A stretch of 64,000 bases of DNA from Apoderus coryli (lineage: Eukaryota > Arthropoda > Insecta > Coleoptera > Attelabidae). The position numbers and the translations under genes are program-made. Positions within the stretch are counted from its first letter, which is position 1. Each line of letters opens with the position of its first letter. The notes beneath the pieces are model-generated. The model did not search any database, was not told where the DNA came from, and saw nothing but the letters and a program-made list of their open reading frames with translations. The stretch lies in NCBI GenBank assembly GCA_911728435.2, contig OU452212.1:750563-814562 (forward strand), written 5' to 3'. Positions 44,855 through 54,600 of the stretch are shown in pieces.

Positions 44855-46130
44855 TATGAATCAAAGAACAATACAGCGCCTGGTAAAGATGGAATAACTG
44901 TCGAAGTTTTAAAACAAGTGTCGTAAGAATTAAGTGCTCCGTTAATTTATTTAATAAACTTATCTATCTCTAAAGCAACTTTTCCAGAAAATTTAAAGGA
45001 GGCCATCATTACCCAATACATAAATCAGGATACGCAACTATAGTAAAAAATTATAGACCCATTAGTCTAATCTCCAATGTATGCAAAATTTTCGAAAAAA
45101 TATTAAAGAAAAGATTAGTTAATTATTTGACAAAAAATAATATTATTTCTCCCTTACAATTCGGATTTGCCGAAGGTAAAAGCAGTAATAATGCCGTAGC
45201 TCTTTTAACCGAAAAAATATATACTTCTTTAGATCAGGGACGACCTTGTGCCAGATCTATAAACACACCCGTTTATAGATCTGGCCAAGGCCTTTGACAC
45301 TGTCAGTCATGAATTATTATTAAAAAAATTAGAGGAAATTGGTGTCAGAGGTCATGGTCTAGGTTTGTTCTTCAGCTACCTACATAACCGTAACCAAATG
45401 GTGAGGATAAATAATACACTAAGTAAATCTCTGCCTTGTTCTTATGTAATTCCTCAGGGAACAGTTAGATACTATTTTTTAATATATATGTAAATGACTT
45501 GCTGAGTCTTGATCTGCCGGAAAGTCTACTGTCATTCGCATTTTTCATGGAAGGAGCATCATGGCAAGAGGTGGAAGAGAAGGTAAAGATGGGGCTTCAA
45601 ATAATAGTGCAATGGTTTGATAAATATCTCTTAACGATCAACTTCCAAAAAACTGTTTATGTTCCCTTTACCAATAGTGTAGCAACGCAAACCGAAACAA
45701 ATAAGATCACCATTAATCTAATGCAGAGAGAGGCGAGTTTTGATGTGAGCAGGGCTGATCATGTTAAGTATCTCGGTATTATACTCGATCGGCATCTAAG
45801 ATGGGATATGAATGTTCAAGCTCTGGTCAAAAAGATTCGTTCGTTTTTGTACATCTTTAAAAATACAACAAAAAAATAACAGGAAAAGAAAATCTCTCTC
45901 TGTATTATAGTTTGGTACAGTCTCTATTATCCTATGGAATTGTGGGTTGGGGTGGAGCATAGAGAGCCAATCTAGAACCTTTGGTAATCGTACAAAAAAG
46001 AATATTAAAAATAATCTTTAGATATTCGATTCCCGACAAAAAATTTGTTTAAACTAGCTAATGTGTTGACCATAAGACAATTGTTTTATAAGAGTGCTGT
46101 AACTCGAAGAAATTTTTAGGGATGCCAGAC
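44855..46130 (+). pseudogene. CR1-group LINE reverse transcriptase with lost catalytic box
   Basis: The plus strand reads NNTAPGKDGITVEVLK, KNYRPISLISNVCKIFEKIL, LQFGFAEGKSSNNAVALL, FIDLAKAFDTVSHELLLKKL, FFSYLHNRNQMVRINN, then SLLSFAFFMEGASWQEVEEK, WFDKYLLTINFQKTVYVPF, YLGIILDRHLRWDMNVQALV and YYSLVQSLLSYGIVGWGGA. At the catalytic FADD box the sequence is FAFF, so both aspartates are lost. Several frameshifts and a 36-bp hairpin insertion (45250-45285) add to the damage. It is a dead copy. Confidence 0.85.
45250..45285. repeat. Perfect 15-bp palindrome in the RT gene
   Basis: GCCAGATCTATAAAC (45250-45264) is followed by acaccc and the exact inverted complement GTTTATAGATCTGGC (45271-45285). 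The right arm encodes the conserved FIDLA of the RT and so is the original; the left arm is a templated inverted copy. Confidence 0.9.
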
Positions 46131-46134
46131 CACG

Positions 46135-47240
46135 GTTATTTAACACATCACCAGCCAAAAAGTTTAAGGTCACACATCAAGCAGAAAGAATCATGGCGAA
46201 GAATTTTGGGAAAGGAATGCAATTGATGGATTAGAAAGATAATAGTGTTTCTATAACTGGCGAATGCTACGCCGCAATCTGCAGAGGAAAATTTACGAAA
46301 AGTGGCAATAGTTTTATTTTATACTTTATTATTATATTGTTTTTTCAGACAAATTTTTTTTATTTATTTTCAAGTATCCTTCTGAATATTGTTTGATATT
46401 ATTACATAATTTTACATTATTTACATTATGCACATCAATAAATACAATATATTTTGCAAGATCTGGCATCCTTGTAAACGTTCTGTTCTGGCGTATTCTC
46501 CATTTTTGTTCAAACCATGATTATCTTTGTGTAGATATTACATGCGCATTTACACTATACGCACGTTTACGTAGTTGAAGTTGTAAAATAATATAACTGA
46601 CCTTTACTTATTAAACATCGGGAATGTGTTTATACAGGGTGACCTAGTTTTTTCTCGACAAACTTCAGGTTTCTCTATACCTACCTGACAAAATCACAAA
46701 AAGTCATACCTAATACACATTATTTGTTGAAAAATGTTTTGGATTTTTATTTTGTTTTTTCAATGTAGGCATTTTCAAGATTTTTTAAATAAAGAATTAT
46801 TGAAATTTCGTATCACAAAACCCATTTTTAGAGAAAATTAATAATGGCCAATATTATGTTATGTATTTCAATAAGGCACACAGACTTATTTATTAGTTTT
46901 TTATTAAACTCTTGAAACATAAAACATATTATTGATTGATTACACACGAGGTAAGTAATAATAAGGTTAACTACTCTCTTGTCATTTGACATTGTTGACA
47001 TGCGTCACTCACTAGAGATGTACAACATAACAGTTATAAACTAAGCGTAAATATACATTTTTACGTACAGACAAAATTAAGAGAAAAAAACAACAACAAA
47101 ATAAATAATATTAATTTTAAAGATTTTAAAGATAGACATTCAAACCAGTATTCACAAAATTAATCCAGACCAAAGAATGGGTATGAATGGGTATGATGGG
47201 TATGACGCAACATTAACGTTCTATATATATTATATTATAA
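46135..47240. other. No gene; one lone TACAGGGTG end
   Basis: A DD41D-type terminus 'tatacagggtgacctag' lies near 46633. No coding sequence is recognised. Confidence 0.45.
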
Positions 47241-47247
47241 TACTTAA

Positions 47248-47556
47248 CTAATGAAAAGTACAATTTCCTCCCAACAACATATTTCGCAGTTTCTTTTTGA
47301 AAGTATCTTTGTTTAATGATTTTAGTTCTTGTGGGAGGGAATTGTAAATTTTGAAAACTGAATATGAGAAGGATCTTTTGAAGAAGGTATACTTATGTTT
47401 TGGTGCCGAAATGTGAGAACGGAAGCGAGTATTTCTATTATGTATGTCACTAAGAAATAATATATTAAAGTGGCCAATCACTAGTGACCGGCCAATGACT
47501 GTACCCTTTACCCTATATCGCACATGGAGCCGTAAAATGGAGAAAGAAAAGTGCAA
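47248..47556 (-). pseudogene. LINE ORF2 C-terminal fragment
   Basis: The 102-codon frame reads FNILFLSDIHNRNTRFRSHI, SFSYSVFKIYNSLPQELKSL and DTFKKKLRNMLL. This is the C-terminal end of a CR1-type ORF2 ('.dlHnynTR....l.....r......s......NsLP..i....s...Fk..lk..ll'). No RT is adjacent. The linker at 48430-48870 has the same orientation and could be from the same insertion with the RT deleted. Confidence 0.65.
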
Positions 47557-47559
47557 TTC

Positions 47560-48395
47560 ATTTTGCTCAAGAGGAATCTGCGGTTAATGGATCGACACAT
47601 TTTTGGGAAATGCCCATTAGTATAAACACTAATAACTGAGGGTAGGAAATTTTAATCTTGCCCAGGGGCAACGCAGTAACTTGGTTGGGGCCATGTTATT
47701 ATAAAGTACAATCCTCTTTTGTGATTTTCTCTCGAAGACCAATAATAATTTAACTTTTCTACCAAGTGTAAACGTGGTCCAAAAGTATCTAAAATAGACC
47801 TGTGATTCATACTAAAACGATTTCAATAAGTAGGTATAAAACATCTACTGAAACTATTTTTAAATATGCCTAATAAATATACACAACCTTATAGTTATAT
47901 TTTTGTCGGATGTAAATATTATAGAAACGCATAGAGAACAGACGGCTACCGGATATCCGAAAATATAACATAATAATGAACAAAAAATATGTAAGTATAA
48001 AGACTAAACCCGATCCCATCCATATCCGCACCGTCGGTTGTTCGTTGTGTGGAGGTCTATTTGGCTGGATTTTTTTTGTTTTTACCTGAAACACAAATGG
48101 TGAGGTCGACTAGTTGTTGCTTGTAAGGGTGAAACAGTTGTATTTTTGGTATAGTACATTTCACGAAACATGGTATTGGCTTATCAAATGCAATAAACTA
48201 CCTGGTTTAATCCCATTGTGTAGAAAATTACCAGGTAAAAGATTTTACTCATTATATAATACTGGAGACCTTCAAAAATCGTGGACTATAAGTGGTTAAA
48301 TCACCAAGCAACATGTGTCTTGTCTGGTCTAGCGTGGCGAAGCGAGTAGCAAACTAATGCACAGCTAGCTCCAAAATTAAACCCACAGAACAAAT
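47560..48395. other. No gene recognised
   Basis: No coding motif is recognised on either strand. 'accaggtaaaag' and 'acctggtttaatcc' near 48200-48240 give a weak local repeat. Confidence 0.4.
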
Positions 48396-48429
48396 CTACG
48401 TTGGTGCAAAAATCTCAAAAAAAACAAAA

Positions 48430-48870
48430 GGGGTGGGCCGACGCCACTCAATAAAAGATATTTCATTAAACTCAAAATTGTCAGGAATGTCAATAGACAA
48501 CAAATCCAGTGGACCGATATTTGAGGATAAGTCATGGGTTAAAGTTTTCGCAATACTGGTAAAATATGTATTGAAATCATCAGCAGTAAGATTTGTTAAT
48601 GATTGTTGGGTAGCAGAACTATTCCTTTTATTGTTGATCATATCCCATGTAGCCCTGGCAATATTAGAACAATCTGCAATATACGTATCGTTCGTATTTT
48701 TTGCCATTTTAATATGAGATCTATGATGAGTGATGAGATGTCTTTTATACCTTCGATTTGTGGAAACTGTGTAGACAGTCCTCGCAATAGCGCAAGTGTT
48801 TCGCGCATTTGCCTAATTTCAGGTGTAAACCATTTAATAGCGTGTGCAGTTTTGAAATCATGTTTTAGTG
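48430..48870 (-). pseudogene. LINE ORF2 linker fragment
   Basis: On minus: AHAIKWFTPEIRQMRETLAL, then after a frameshift AKNTNDTYIADCSNIARATW and DMINNKRNSS, and LTADDFNTYFTSIAKTL. This is the segment between endonuclease and RT in CR1/BEL-like non-LTR ORF2 ('WFT.ei...r..l..l', 'FN.yF.siA..L'). Neither the endonuclease nor the RT remains next to it. Confidence 0.7.
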
Positions 48871-48871
48871 C

Positions 48872-48899
48872 CTGAAGAAGGTAGCATAGCCTATCGAAA
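48872..48899 (+). ncRNA. Hammerhead-like core
   Basis: CTGAAGA (48872-48878), one extra A, hairpin GGTAG-catagc-CTATC (one G-U pair), then GAAA (48896-48899) and CG. The same architecture is found in the Penelope 3' region at 28166-28208. No stem I pairing is obvious here, so only a remnant is likely. Confidence 0.4.
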
Positions 48900-48939
48900 C
48901 GTTGAAGAAATAAAAAAAGGAGAAAAATTGACATGAAAT

Positions 48940-49555
48940 TGTACAGTTATACGTGTTTAAATGGTAACCTCATTCTCAAGAAAACGTCAAAAAGATATTT
49001 AGTTGGTATTACGGAAATAATGTTTTTGAAATTTTGAATTGTTTACCAAAATATGTTACCTAAGTCGGTATTTTAAATTAGGTGCACGCATCTCCGTCTA
49101 ATTAAACAAGACAACAGTATATTCTTCATCAACATTATTTTTATTTCAGCATCGTGACGTACGTCCACACATATTCACACAGTTCACATACACACATTGT
49201 CATTATTTCTCTCATTTTCATTTTTTTCAACCTTCAACGTACCGATTACAGTTTATCGACGCATGAGGTCGCCACGTACCTACTTAATGTTTGCCTCTAT
49301 AATAATATATCCAAGGTATGCGATAAGTGCAGTGTTGCCACTATGTAGAAAGTTTAAGATTTTTAAAATGTTCTCAAATTGGGGAACAGTTAATTCATAG
49401 GATATGAAATGCGGTTACGTATTAAAGAATATTTCAAAAATACCCAACTTAGAACTAACTGAAAAATAGAAAAATACAAAAAGGAAACACACGCATCAAA
49501 ACGGAAGAAAATTGGGAGGATTACACGAAAAATTAATAATAACAATAAATAATTA
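48940..49555. other. No gene recognised
   Basis: This is an AT-rich spacer. ORFs at 49154-49348 and 49197-49400 show no motif. Confidence 0.45.
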
Positions 49556-49559
49556 ACAC

Positions 49560-51595
49560 ATGAACATAATTTATCAAAACAAATCCAAATCAGTAGCCCG
49601 CAAACATGTCTCTAAACATTCCTTAAAAGAATCAAGCGATACATTAAAAAAATGAACGTTTTCATTAATAACTAATCGGTTGCCGTATTTACAAGCTGCT
49701 TTAGATTCATAATTAGAACGAATCTGTGGCACCCAAAATATACCTACTATCGCTTCTAGAGTGAACCCTAGCGACACGAAACTATAGCTGCTGAAGCAAC
49801 CGAGGACAATCCAACACATTGTTGAGCAACTTAAAAAGAAAGAAATGAGACGCGAAGATGCGTCTCTCGACTAACGAACCCTGCCAGTAACAGGCCGTGA
49901 TCACACCCACGAGGAGGAAAATATCCATCAATTTTAAATGACAAATATTTTAAAAACTTACGTTGGATACTCTCCAATCTCTGTATATGAACACGGTAAA
50001 TGGGCGACCAAATGATTGTAGCGAATTCCAAAATAGACACAACAAAGGCGAAATGAAGACTTTTCAGGCAGCCCATGTTGTTGAATTCTCTGGTCTGTCT
50101 AAAAATAAATCCTAACATTTGCAAGGCATTAGCAGAAACTTGCTCAAGTAGTAGTTGAAAGATAAATCACCATCCAAGTATACACCAAGATCTTTGATTA
50201 AAGCGCAGCGTTTCAAATTTGAATTATCGAAGGTGTAGTTTCGCAAAAACGGATCTTGACGTCTTGTAAATGTCACCGACTTACATTTGTTCAGATTTAG
50301 AGGAAGTCTATTTAGATCACACCATTCTGAGAGCCGACACAGATGTGTTTGAAGCTGTGCGCAATCGTTCTCACAAACAACAGTGCGATACAATTTTAAA
50401 TCATCCGCAAACAACAAATAATTGCTATTGAAACCAGAGCCAATATCGTTTACGAATATTGCAAAGAGAAGAGGAGCCAACGTACTGCCCTGCGGAGTTC
50501 CACTTGAGGCTGTGAATGAACTTGAACTGAATCCATTGTATTCAACAAATTGTTGCTTTGCCAGATAGGACTGAAAAAAAGATATCAGATTGCTTATCGA
50601 ACGCCTTGGAAAAGTCAGTACAGATTGCGTCGACTTGCAAACCTCGACCGACAGCCAGAATTACATCCTGCAGGAAAGTGGTTAGATTGGTCACCGTAGA
50701 ACGACCCTTAATGAACCCATGTTGCTGGTAAACTAGCCTATGTTTTATTTGCTCAAATAACTTATTGTGCAGAGCAATTTCAAAAACCTTAGCAAAATTA
50801 GGAAGAATTGAAATAGGTCGATAGTTTTCGATTCTGTTAATATCTCTCGATTTATTTATAGGACATATACGAGCTATCTTCCAGTAGTCAGGAAACAAGT
50901 TGGACCGCAGGGATAAATTAAAACTGTCATACAATGGTTCCACAAATGCATAACCACAATCTTTAACCACCATCGCGGGTAGGTTATCTATACCTGCAGT
51001 CATCTTCGGTTTTAGACTTTTCAGAGCACTTACAATATCTTCCATATCCAAGCTCCCCACATCCACCAGATCATCACTGTTAAAAGTCTCAGTATAGTCC
51101 TGGCTTATCGAATCAACATATACACTACGAAAATAATTGGCAAATCCGGAAACGATATTTATTGGATCTGATATTTCAGTGCCCTGCTCGTCAACCATAA
51201 CACCAGGAATACGTGACCGTTGTTTTTTTATTCTCAACAAACCTCCAAAGGTGTGTTGTATGCGATTTATATATATTCTGTATGCTTACTCGATTTCTAT
51301 CTTTATCCTTGATCTTAATAACCTGAACTTAGACAAGTAGCGCGGTACTCCAGAGGTCTTCCACCTGCGGCGAGAAGCACACCACCCCCTCTCGATACCC
51401 GTAGTGCATTCAGGTCGCGATCCTTACGAAGAACAACAGTATAATGATGCCCAAAGAACTCTGTGGAGTTTATACGTGGCTGTAACCAAGTTTCTGAGAC
51501 TGCAATGACGTGATACTCGCCCTGGCTCACAGATTTATAAAATTGTTCTGTTTTTGTGTTTAACCCCCTTAGGTTTTGCTAAATTATATTAATTA
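49560..51595 (-). pseudogene. LINE with endonuclease start, RT and C-terminus, internally deleted
   Basis: The 5' side (51590-51315) reads LRGLNTKTEQFYKSV, YHVIAVSETWLQPRINS and RGGGVLLAAGG, the start of the endonuclease. The rest of the endonuclease is deleted. From 51240 the linker and RT follow: VSGFANYFRSVY, KMTAGIDNLPAMVVKD, RIENYRPISILPNFAKVFEI, CTDFSKAFDK, then after frameshifts APLLFAIFVND, LLFADDLKLY (catalytic), LNLNKCKSVTF, LEFATIIWSPIYRVH and the C-terminal VPQIRSNYESKAA. The catalytic aspartates remain. It is the same clade as 36730-38545. Confidence 0.85.
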
Positions 51596-51689
51596 GCGTT
51601 CCATTTCCGTTAGACAATTCACTCAGTTTAAATGGTTGGCATTAGAAGACACGCAATGAGGCTGTTATTCCAAAACACGACAAAAAATT

Positions 51690-51945
51690 TACAAATTGGT
51701 TATGAACGATTACAAATTGAAGATGCACGAGCTAGCTGACATTGTAAAGATATCAGATGGTAGTGTTTTTACCATTGTACACGAACATTTGGGTATGCGA
51801 AAGCTCCGTGCAAGGTGGGTGCCCCGTAAGCTCACAGTCGACGAAAAACAACAACGAATTGATGCTTCAGAGGAGTGTTGAAAATGTGTGAAAAGTTAGA
51901 AAATCGCTATACTCGTTGTATTGCCCTCGAAGGCAACTATGTTGA
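51690..51945 (+). pseudogene. mariner transposase, core deleted
   Basis: The frame reads KMHELADIVKISDGSVFTIV, LGMRKLRARWVPRKLTVDEK and RIDASEEC, the DNA-binding domain of an irritans-type mariner transposase. It then passes, in another frame, to NRYTRCIALEGNYVE-stop, the extreme C-terminus. The catalytic DD34D core (about 200 residues) is deleted, so it can only be a non-autonomous relic. I do not see clear terminal repeats. Confidence 0.8.
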
Positions 51946-51999
51946 ATAATAAAATCGAGTTTTATCGAGGGGTAACCTCAGTCGGGAATATGCCGATGG

Positions 52000-52580
52000 G
52001 TCCAGAAAGCTTATGGTGAATTTGTGTTCCATCGCCTGTGTGCGAGATCGTCAGAGGTTTATTTGTAAAACATATAAATATAAAAGAACGATACGTTTGT
52101 TTGTAGAAATTTTAATTTCATTGTGTTATTATTGCCATTATGGCAATTACTATTTCAAAAATTGGCAAGACAAATTGCATAAGAAAGAACGTGACTCATT
52201 TTTTTTTTTTTTTAATTCGAAGATTAGGTTAGGTTGAGCCCGGGTTCGAATCCCAGCTTATCATACTAGATTGGGAAACATATTTGGTAATACGAAACAT
52301 TACCCACTGCTTTACCTCTCCCAAGAGATTTAACAGTTTCATGTTTGTGTAATCTGAAAAGTACAATAATGCAGTTTCTTGCACTCTCTAATGTTTCAGC
52401 AAACTTTAGCTGTCTGGCGAAACTGTGGCTTTCAAAATGGGCAGACATGAGCTTCACATAACCACTGCTTAGGAATTTGAATGCGAGGCAACTTCTTCTG
52501 CTATGATTAAACAACAATAAGTTGTTTTAGGATTTTTAGATAAGTTTTATACTAATTTTAATGAAAGGAATCTATTCAAC
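52000..52580. other. No gene; tRNA-like B box at 52240
   Basis: The phrase 'gggttcgaatcccagc' (about 52242-52257) matches a tRNA T-arm/B box, following 'ttaggttaggtt'. No A box or full tRNA fold is found upstream, so it may be a degraded SINE. Nothing else is supported. Confidence 0.35.
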
Positions 52581-52643
52581 TAAAGTAGTTGATTTGAAAT
52601 GGGCTTGTTTAACAAAACAAGACTTAAAATCCGAGAGTTTGTC

Positions 52644-52721
52644 TGTCAACCACTATACTTTCACCAGACGGCCGTTTCGTCGATCCACGACTCATCAGTG
52701 GTGATCGGTCAGTAGTTGACA
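52644..52721 (-). ncRNA. Type I hammerhead ribozyme, minus copy
   Basis: This is the exact inverted complement of the plus-strand ribozyme at 53141-53218, over all 78 nt. It therefore has the same CTGATGA and GAAA core, the same three stems and a GTC cleavage triplet (52669-52667 on minus). Confidence 0.9.
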
Positions 52722-53140
52722 GCCAAACTCTCGTAAATAATGTGGTATATACCACAAACGGTACAGAGATGTAAAAGGATGTGTTTGGCGACATCTAGTT
52801 TTATCGTTGGTAGTACGCCGAGTGAACAACAGTTCCTATATCGACTGTCTGGGAGGTCTCTGACCCCATAAAGCAACTACCAACAAATAGACGCGCCGAT
52901 ACTCCCTTAAGCGGGATCGCATGTATTTGAAATGGGCTTGTTTAACAAAACAAGACTTAAAATCGGCGCGTCTATGTGTTGGTAGTTGCTTTATGGGGTC
53001 AGAGACCTCCCAGGCAGTCGATATAGGAACTGTTGTTCACTCGGGGTACTACCAACGATAAAACTAGATGTCGCCAAACACATCCTTTTACATCTCTGTA
53101 CCGTTTGTGGTATATACCACATTATTTACGAGAGTTTGGC

Positions 53141-53218
53141 TGTCAACTACTGACCGATCACCACTGATGAGTCGTGGATCGACGAAACGGCCGTCTGGTG
53201 AAAGTATAGTGGTTGACA
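53141..53218 (+). ncRNA. Type I hammerhead ribozyme, plus copy
   Basis: Core CTGATGA (53164-53170) and GAAA (53184-53187) flank stem II GTCG-tggat-CGAC. Stem III is the minimal AC/GT pair with loop GGCC, followed by the cleavage triplet GTC (53193-53195). Stem I is TCACCA (53158-53163) with TGGTGA (53196-53201), an internal loop of 10 nt on each side, and a distal helix TGTCAAC (53141-53147) with GTTGACA (53212-53218). All canonical core nucleotides are present with no extra bases. Cleavage is predicted after 53195. Confidence 0.92.
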
Positions 53219-53446
53219 GACAAACTCTCGGATTTTAAGTCTTGTTTTGTTAAACAAGCCCATTTCAAATACATGCGATCCCGCTTAAGGGAGTATCGGC
53301 GCGTCTATGTGTTGGTAGTTGCTTTATGGGGTCAGAGACCTCCCAGGCAGTCGATATAGGAACTGTTATTCACTCGGCGTACTACCAACGATAAAACTAG
53401 ATGTCGCCAAACACATCCTTTTACATAAAGTAGTTGACACTGTATA

Positions 53447-53887
53447 ATATAAATATAGAAACATGAAATGAACTAATATTGTATACATACGAACTGAGAA
53501 AAAATCAGTGTCACAAGTGGGATTCGAACCCAACATCTCCCGAGTGCCGGTCAGGTGTTCTCACCATTGAACTACCGTGGCACATAGTAGAAATCTCCTT
53601 CAGTGTGTATACATTAACGCCTATTCTTTCATTTATCTGGTGTTTGCAGCTTGCATTGAGAAATAACAATGCATTGTGACAGTCTGTAGTTTGAGTCGTC
53701 TTTAAATTAAAGATCTCAACCGAGCATTGCACAGAAAAGGCGTTAATGTATACGGACTGAAAGAGATTTCTACTATGTGCCACGGTAGTTCAATTGGTTG
53801 GAACACCTGACCGGCAATCGGGAGATGTTGGGTTCGAATCCCCGTTCGTATACAATATTAGTTTATTTCATGTTTCTATATTTATAC
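53447..53887. mobile_element. Foldback of two tRNA-derived SINE heads
   Basis: The left arm (53447-53621) is the inverted complement of the right arm (53739-53887), apart from about 25 bp missing on the right and small changes. Each arm holds a tRNA-like unit with B box GGTTCGAATCC: minus 53581-53510 and plus about 53780-53850. The left unit folds as a near-complete cloverleaf: D stem GTTC/GAAC, anticodon stem CCTGA/TCGGG with loop CCGGCAC, and a T arm. The heads face each other with a 117-bp centre. Its left edge is 10 bp from the retrozyme's target duplication. Confidence 0.75.
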
Positions 53888-54367
53888 CAATTTTAATATT
53901 ATATCTCAGGAATTGGCAGTAAAGTCAAGGAAACCTTGGTTAAAATGTCAGGTTGCTTCATTTATTCGCAAAAAATGTTTAGAAAAATAATAATTGTAAA
54001 TTATTAATAAAGGGATATTCTGATCAGAAACTTGGCAATCCCGTACAAAAGTGGGAAATTAAAAGTGCGCATTATATTTAGATATTTTATGTTTGTAGAT
54101 ACCTAACTCTTAGTGAACGATTTTAAATTTATTTTTGTATATTTTACTCGAATAATTACGTAAAAATAACTCATTAATCATATAATACAGAGTCTTCGAT
54201 TGCAGCTTTATGCTGGTTAATTCAATAAAAACATTATGTTAATGAGTATAAAGGTGTCACTTTCTTCTAAAAACAATTTGAATATATCGAATATCGAATA
54301 ATGGAAAATAATGGAATCATTTTTATATAATTTACTGTCCTATCGCATCCTTTGTGCATCCACTAAG

Positions 54368-54532
54368 ACCTCTACATAGGACAAAACGCTTAATTTGTGA
54401 CGTCACGAACAAGAGTCAAAACACACTAATAACATAATACGTATTTATGGTTTACCAATTACTTTTTTAGGTTAAAAATAACTTAGAACGATAAAGTTAC
54501 ATTTTTTCAATATTTTTTAATAAATAAATAAA
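54368..54532. repeat. 165-bp dispersed repeat, copy B
   Basis: This is the partner of 5927-6091, with the same length and about a dozen or more substitutions. It ends in 'aataaataaataaa' and is followed directly by a hammerhead-like motif on minus and a Penelope-like fragment. Confidence 0.85.
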
Positions 54533-54552
54533 TGAAACTCAACTTCTTATAC

Positions 54553-54592
54553 GCTCAATATTTCGTCGATGTTTACTAACTTCATCAGGAGC
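54553..54592 (-). ncRNA. Hammerhead-like motif, minus strand
   Basis: On minus: GCTC (54592-54589), CTGATGA (54588-54582), a weak stem II, GAAA (54564-54561), a short TATT, and GAGC (54556-54553) pairing with GCTC as stem I. Stem III is at most two base pairs. It is adjacent to a Penelope-like fragment, where such motifs are expected. Confidence 0.4.
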
Positions 54593-54600
54593 AACTACAA

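Larger units (their letters stand above)
52593..53425. mobile_element. Retrozyme-like insertion: 333-bp hammerhead monomers, head-to-head
   Basis: The 833-bp insertion is flanked by the exact 12-bp duplication TAAAGTAGTTGA (52581-52592 and 53426-53437). Inside, a 333-bp monomer is present in minus orientation for about 369 bp (52593-52961) and then in plus orientation for about 464 bp. The period is visible in 'atttgaaatgggcttg' at 52592/52925 and in 'atcggcgcgtctatg' at 52962/53295. Each orientation contains one complete hammerhead ribozyme. No ORF is present. Small hammerhead-bearing tandem repeats that move through RNA are known in animals as retrozymes; the target duplication here indicates retrotransposition. 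Confidence 0.88.

Noticed and set aside
52242..52257. tRNA gene
   Set aside because: Only a T-arm/B box phrase is present; no A box or acceptor pairing could be found in the preceding 70 bases.
53510..53581. Functional tRNA gene on minus
   Set aside because: The fold is nearly complete, but the base before the anticodon is C rather than the invariant U, one acceptor pair is lost, and the unit lies in a foldback, so SINE origin is more likely.
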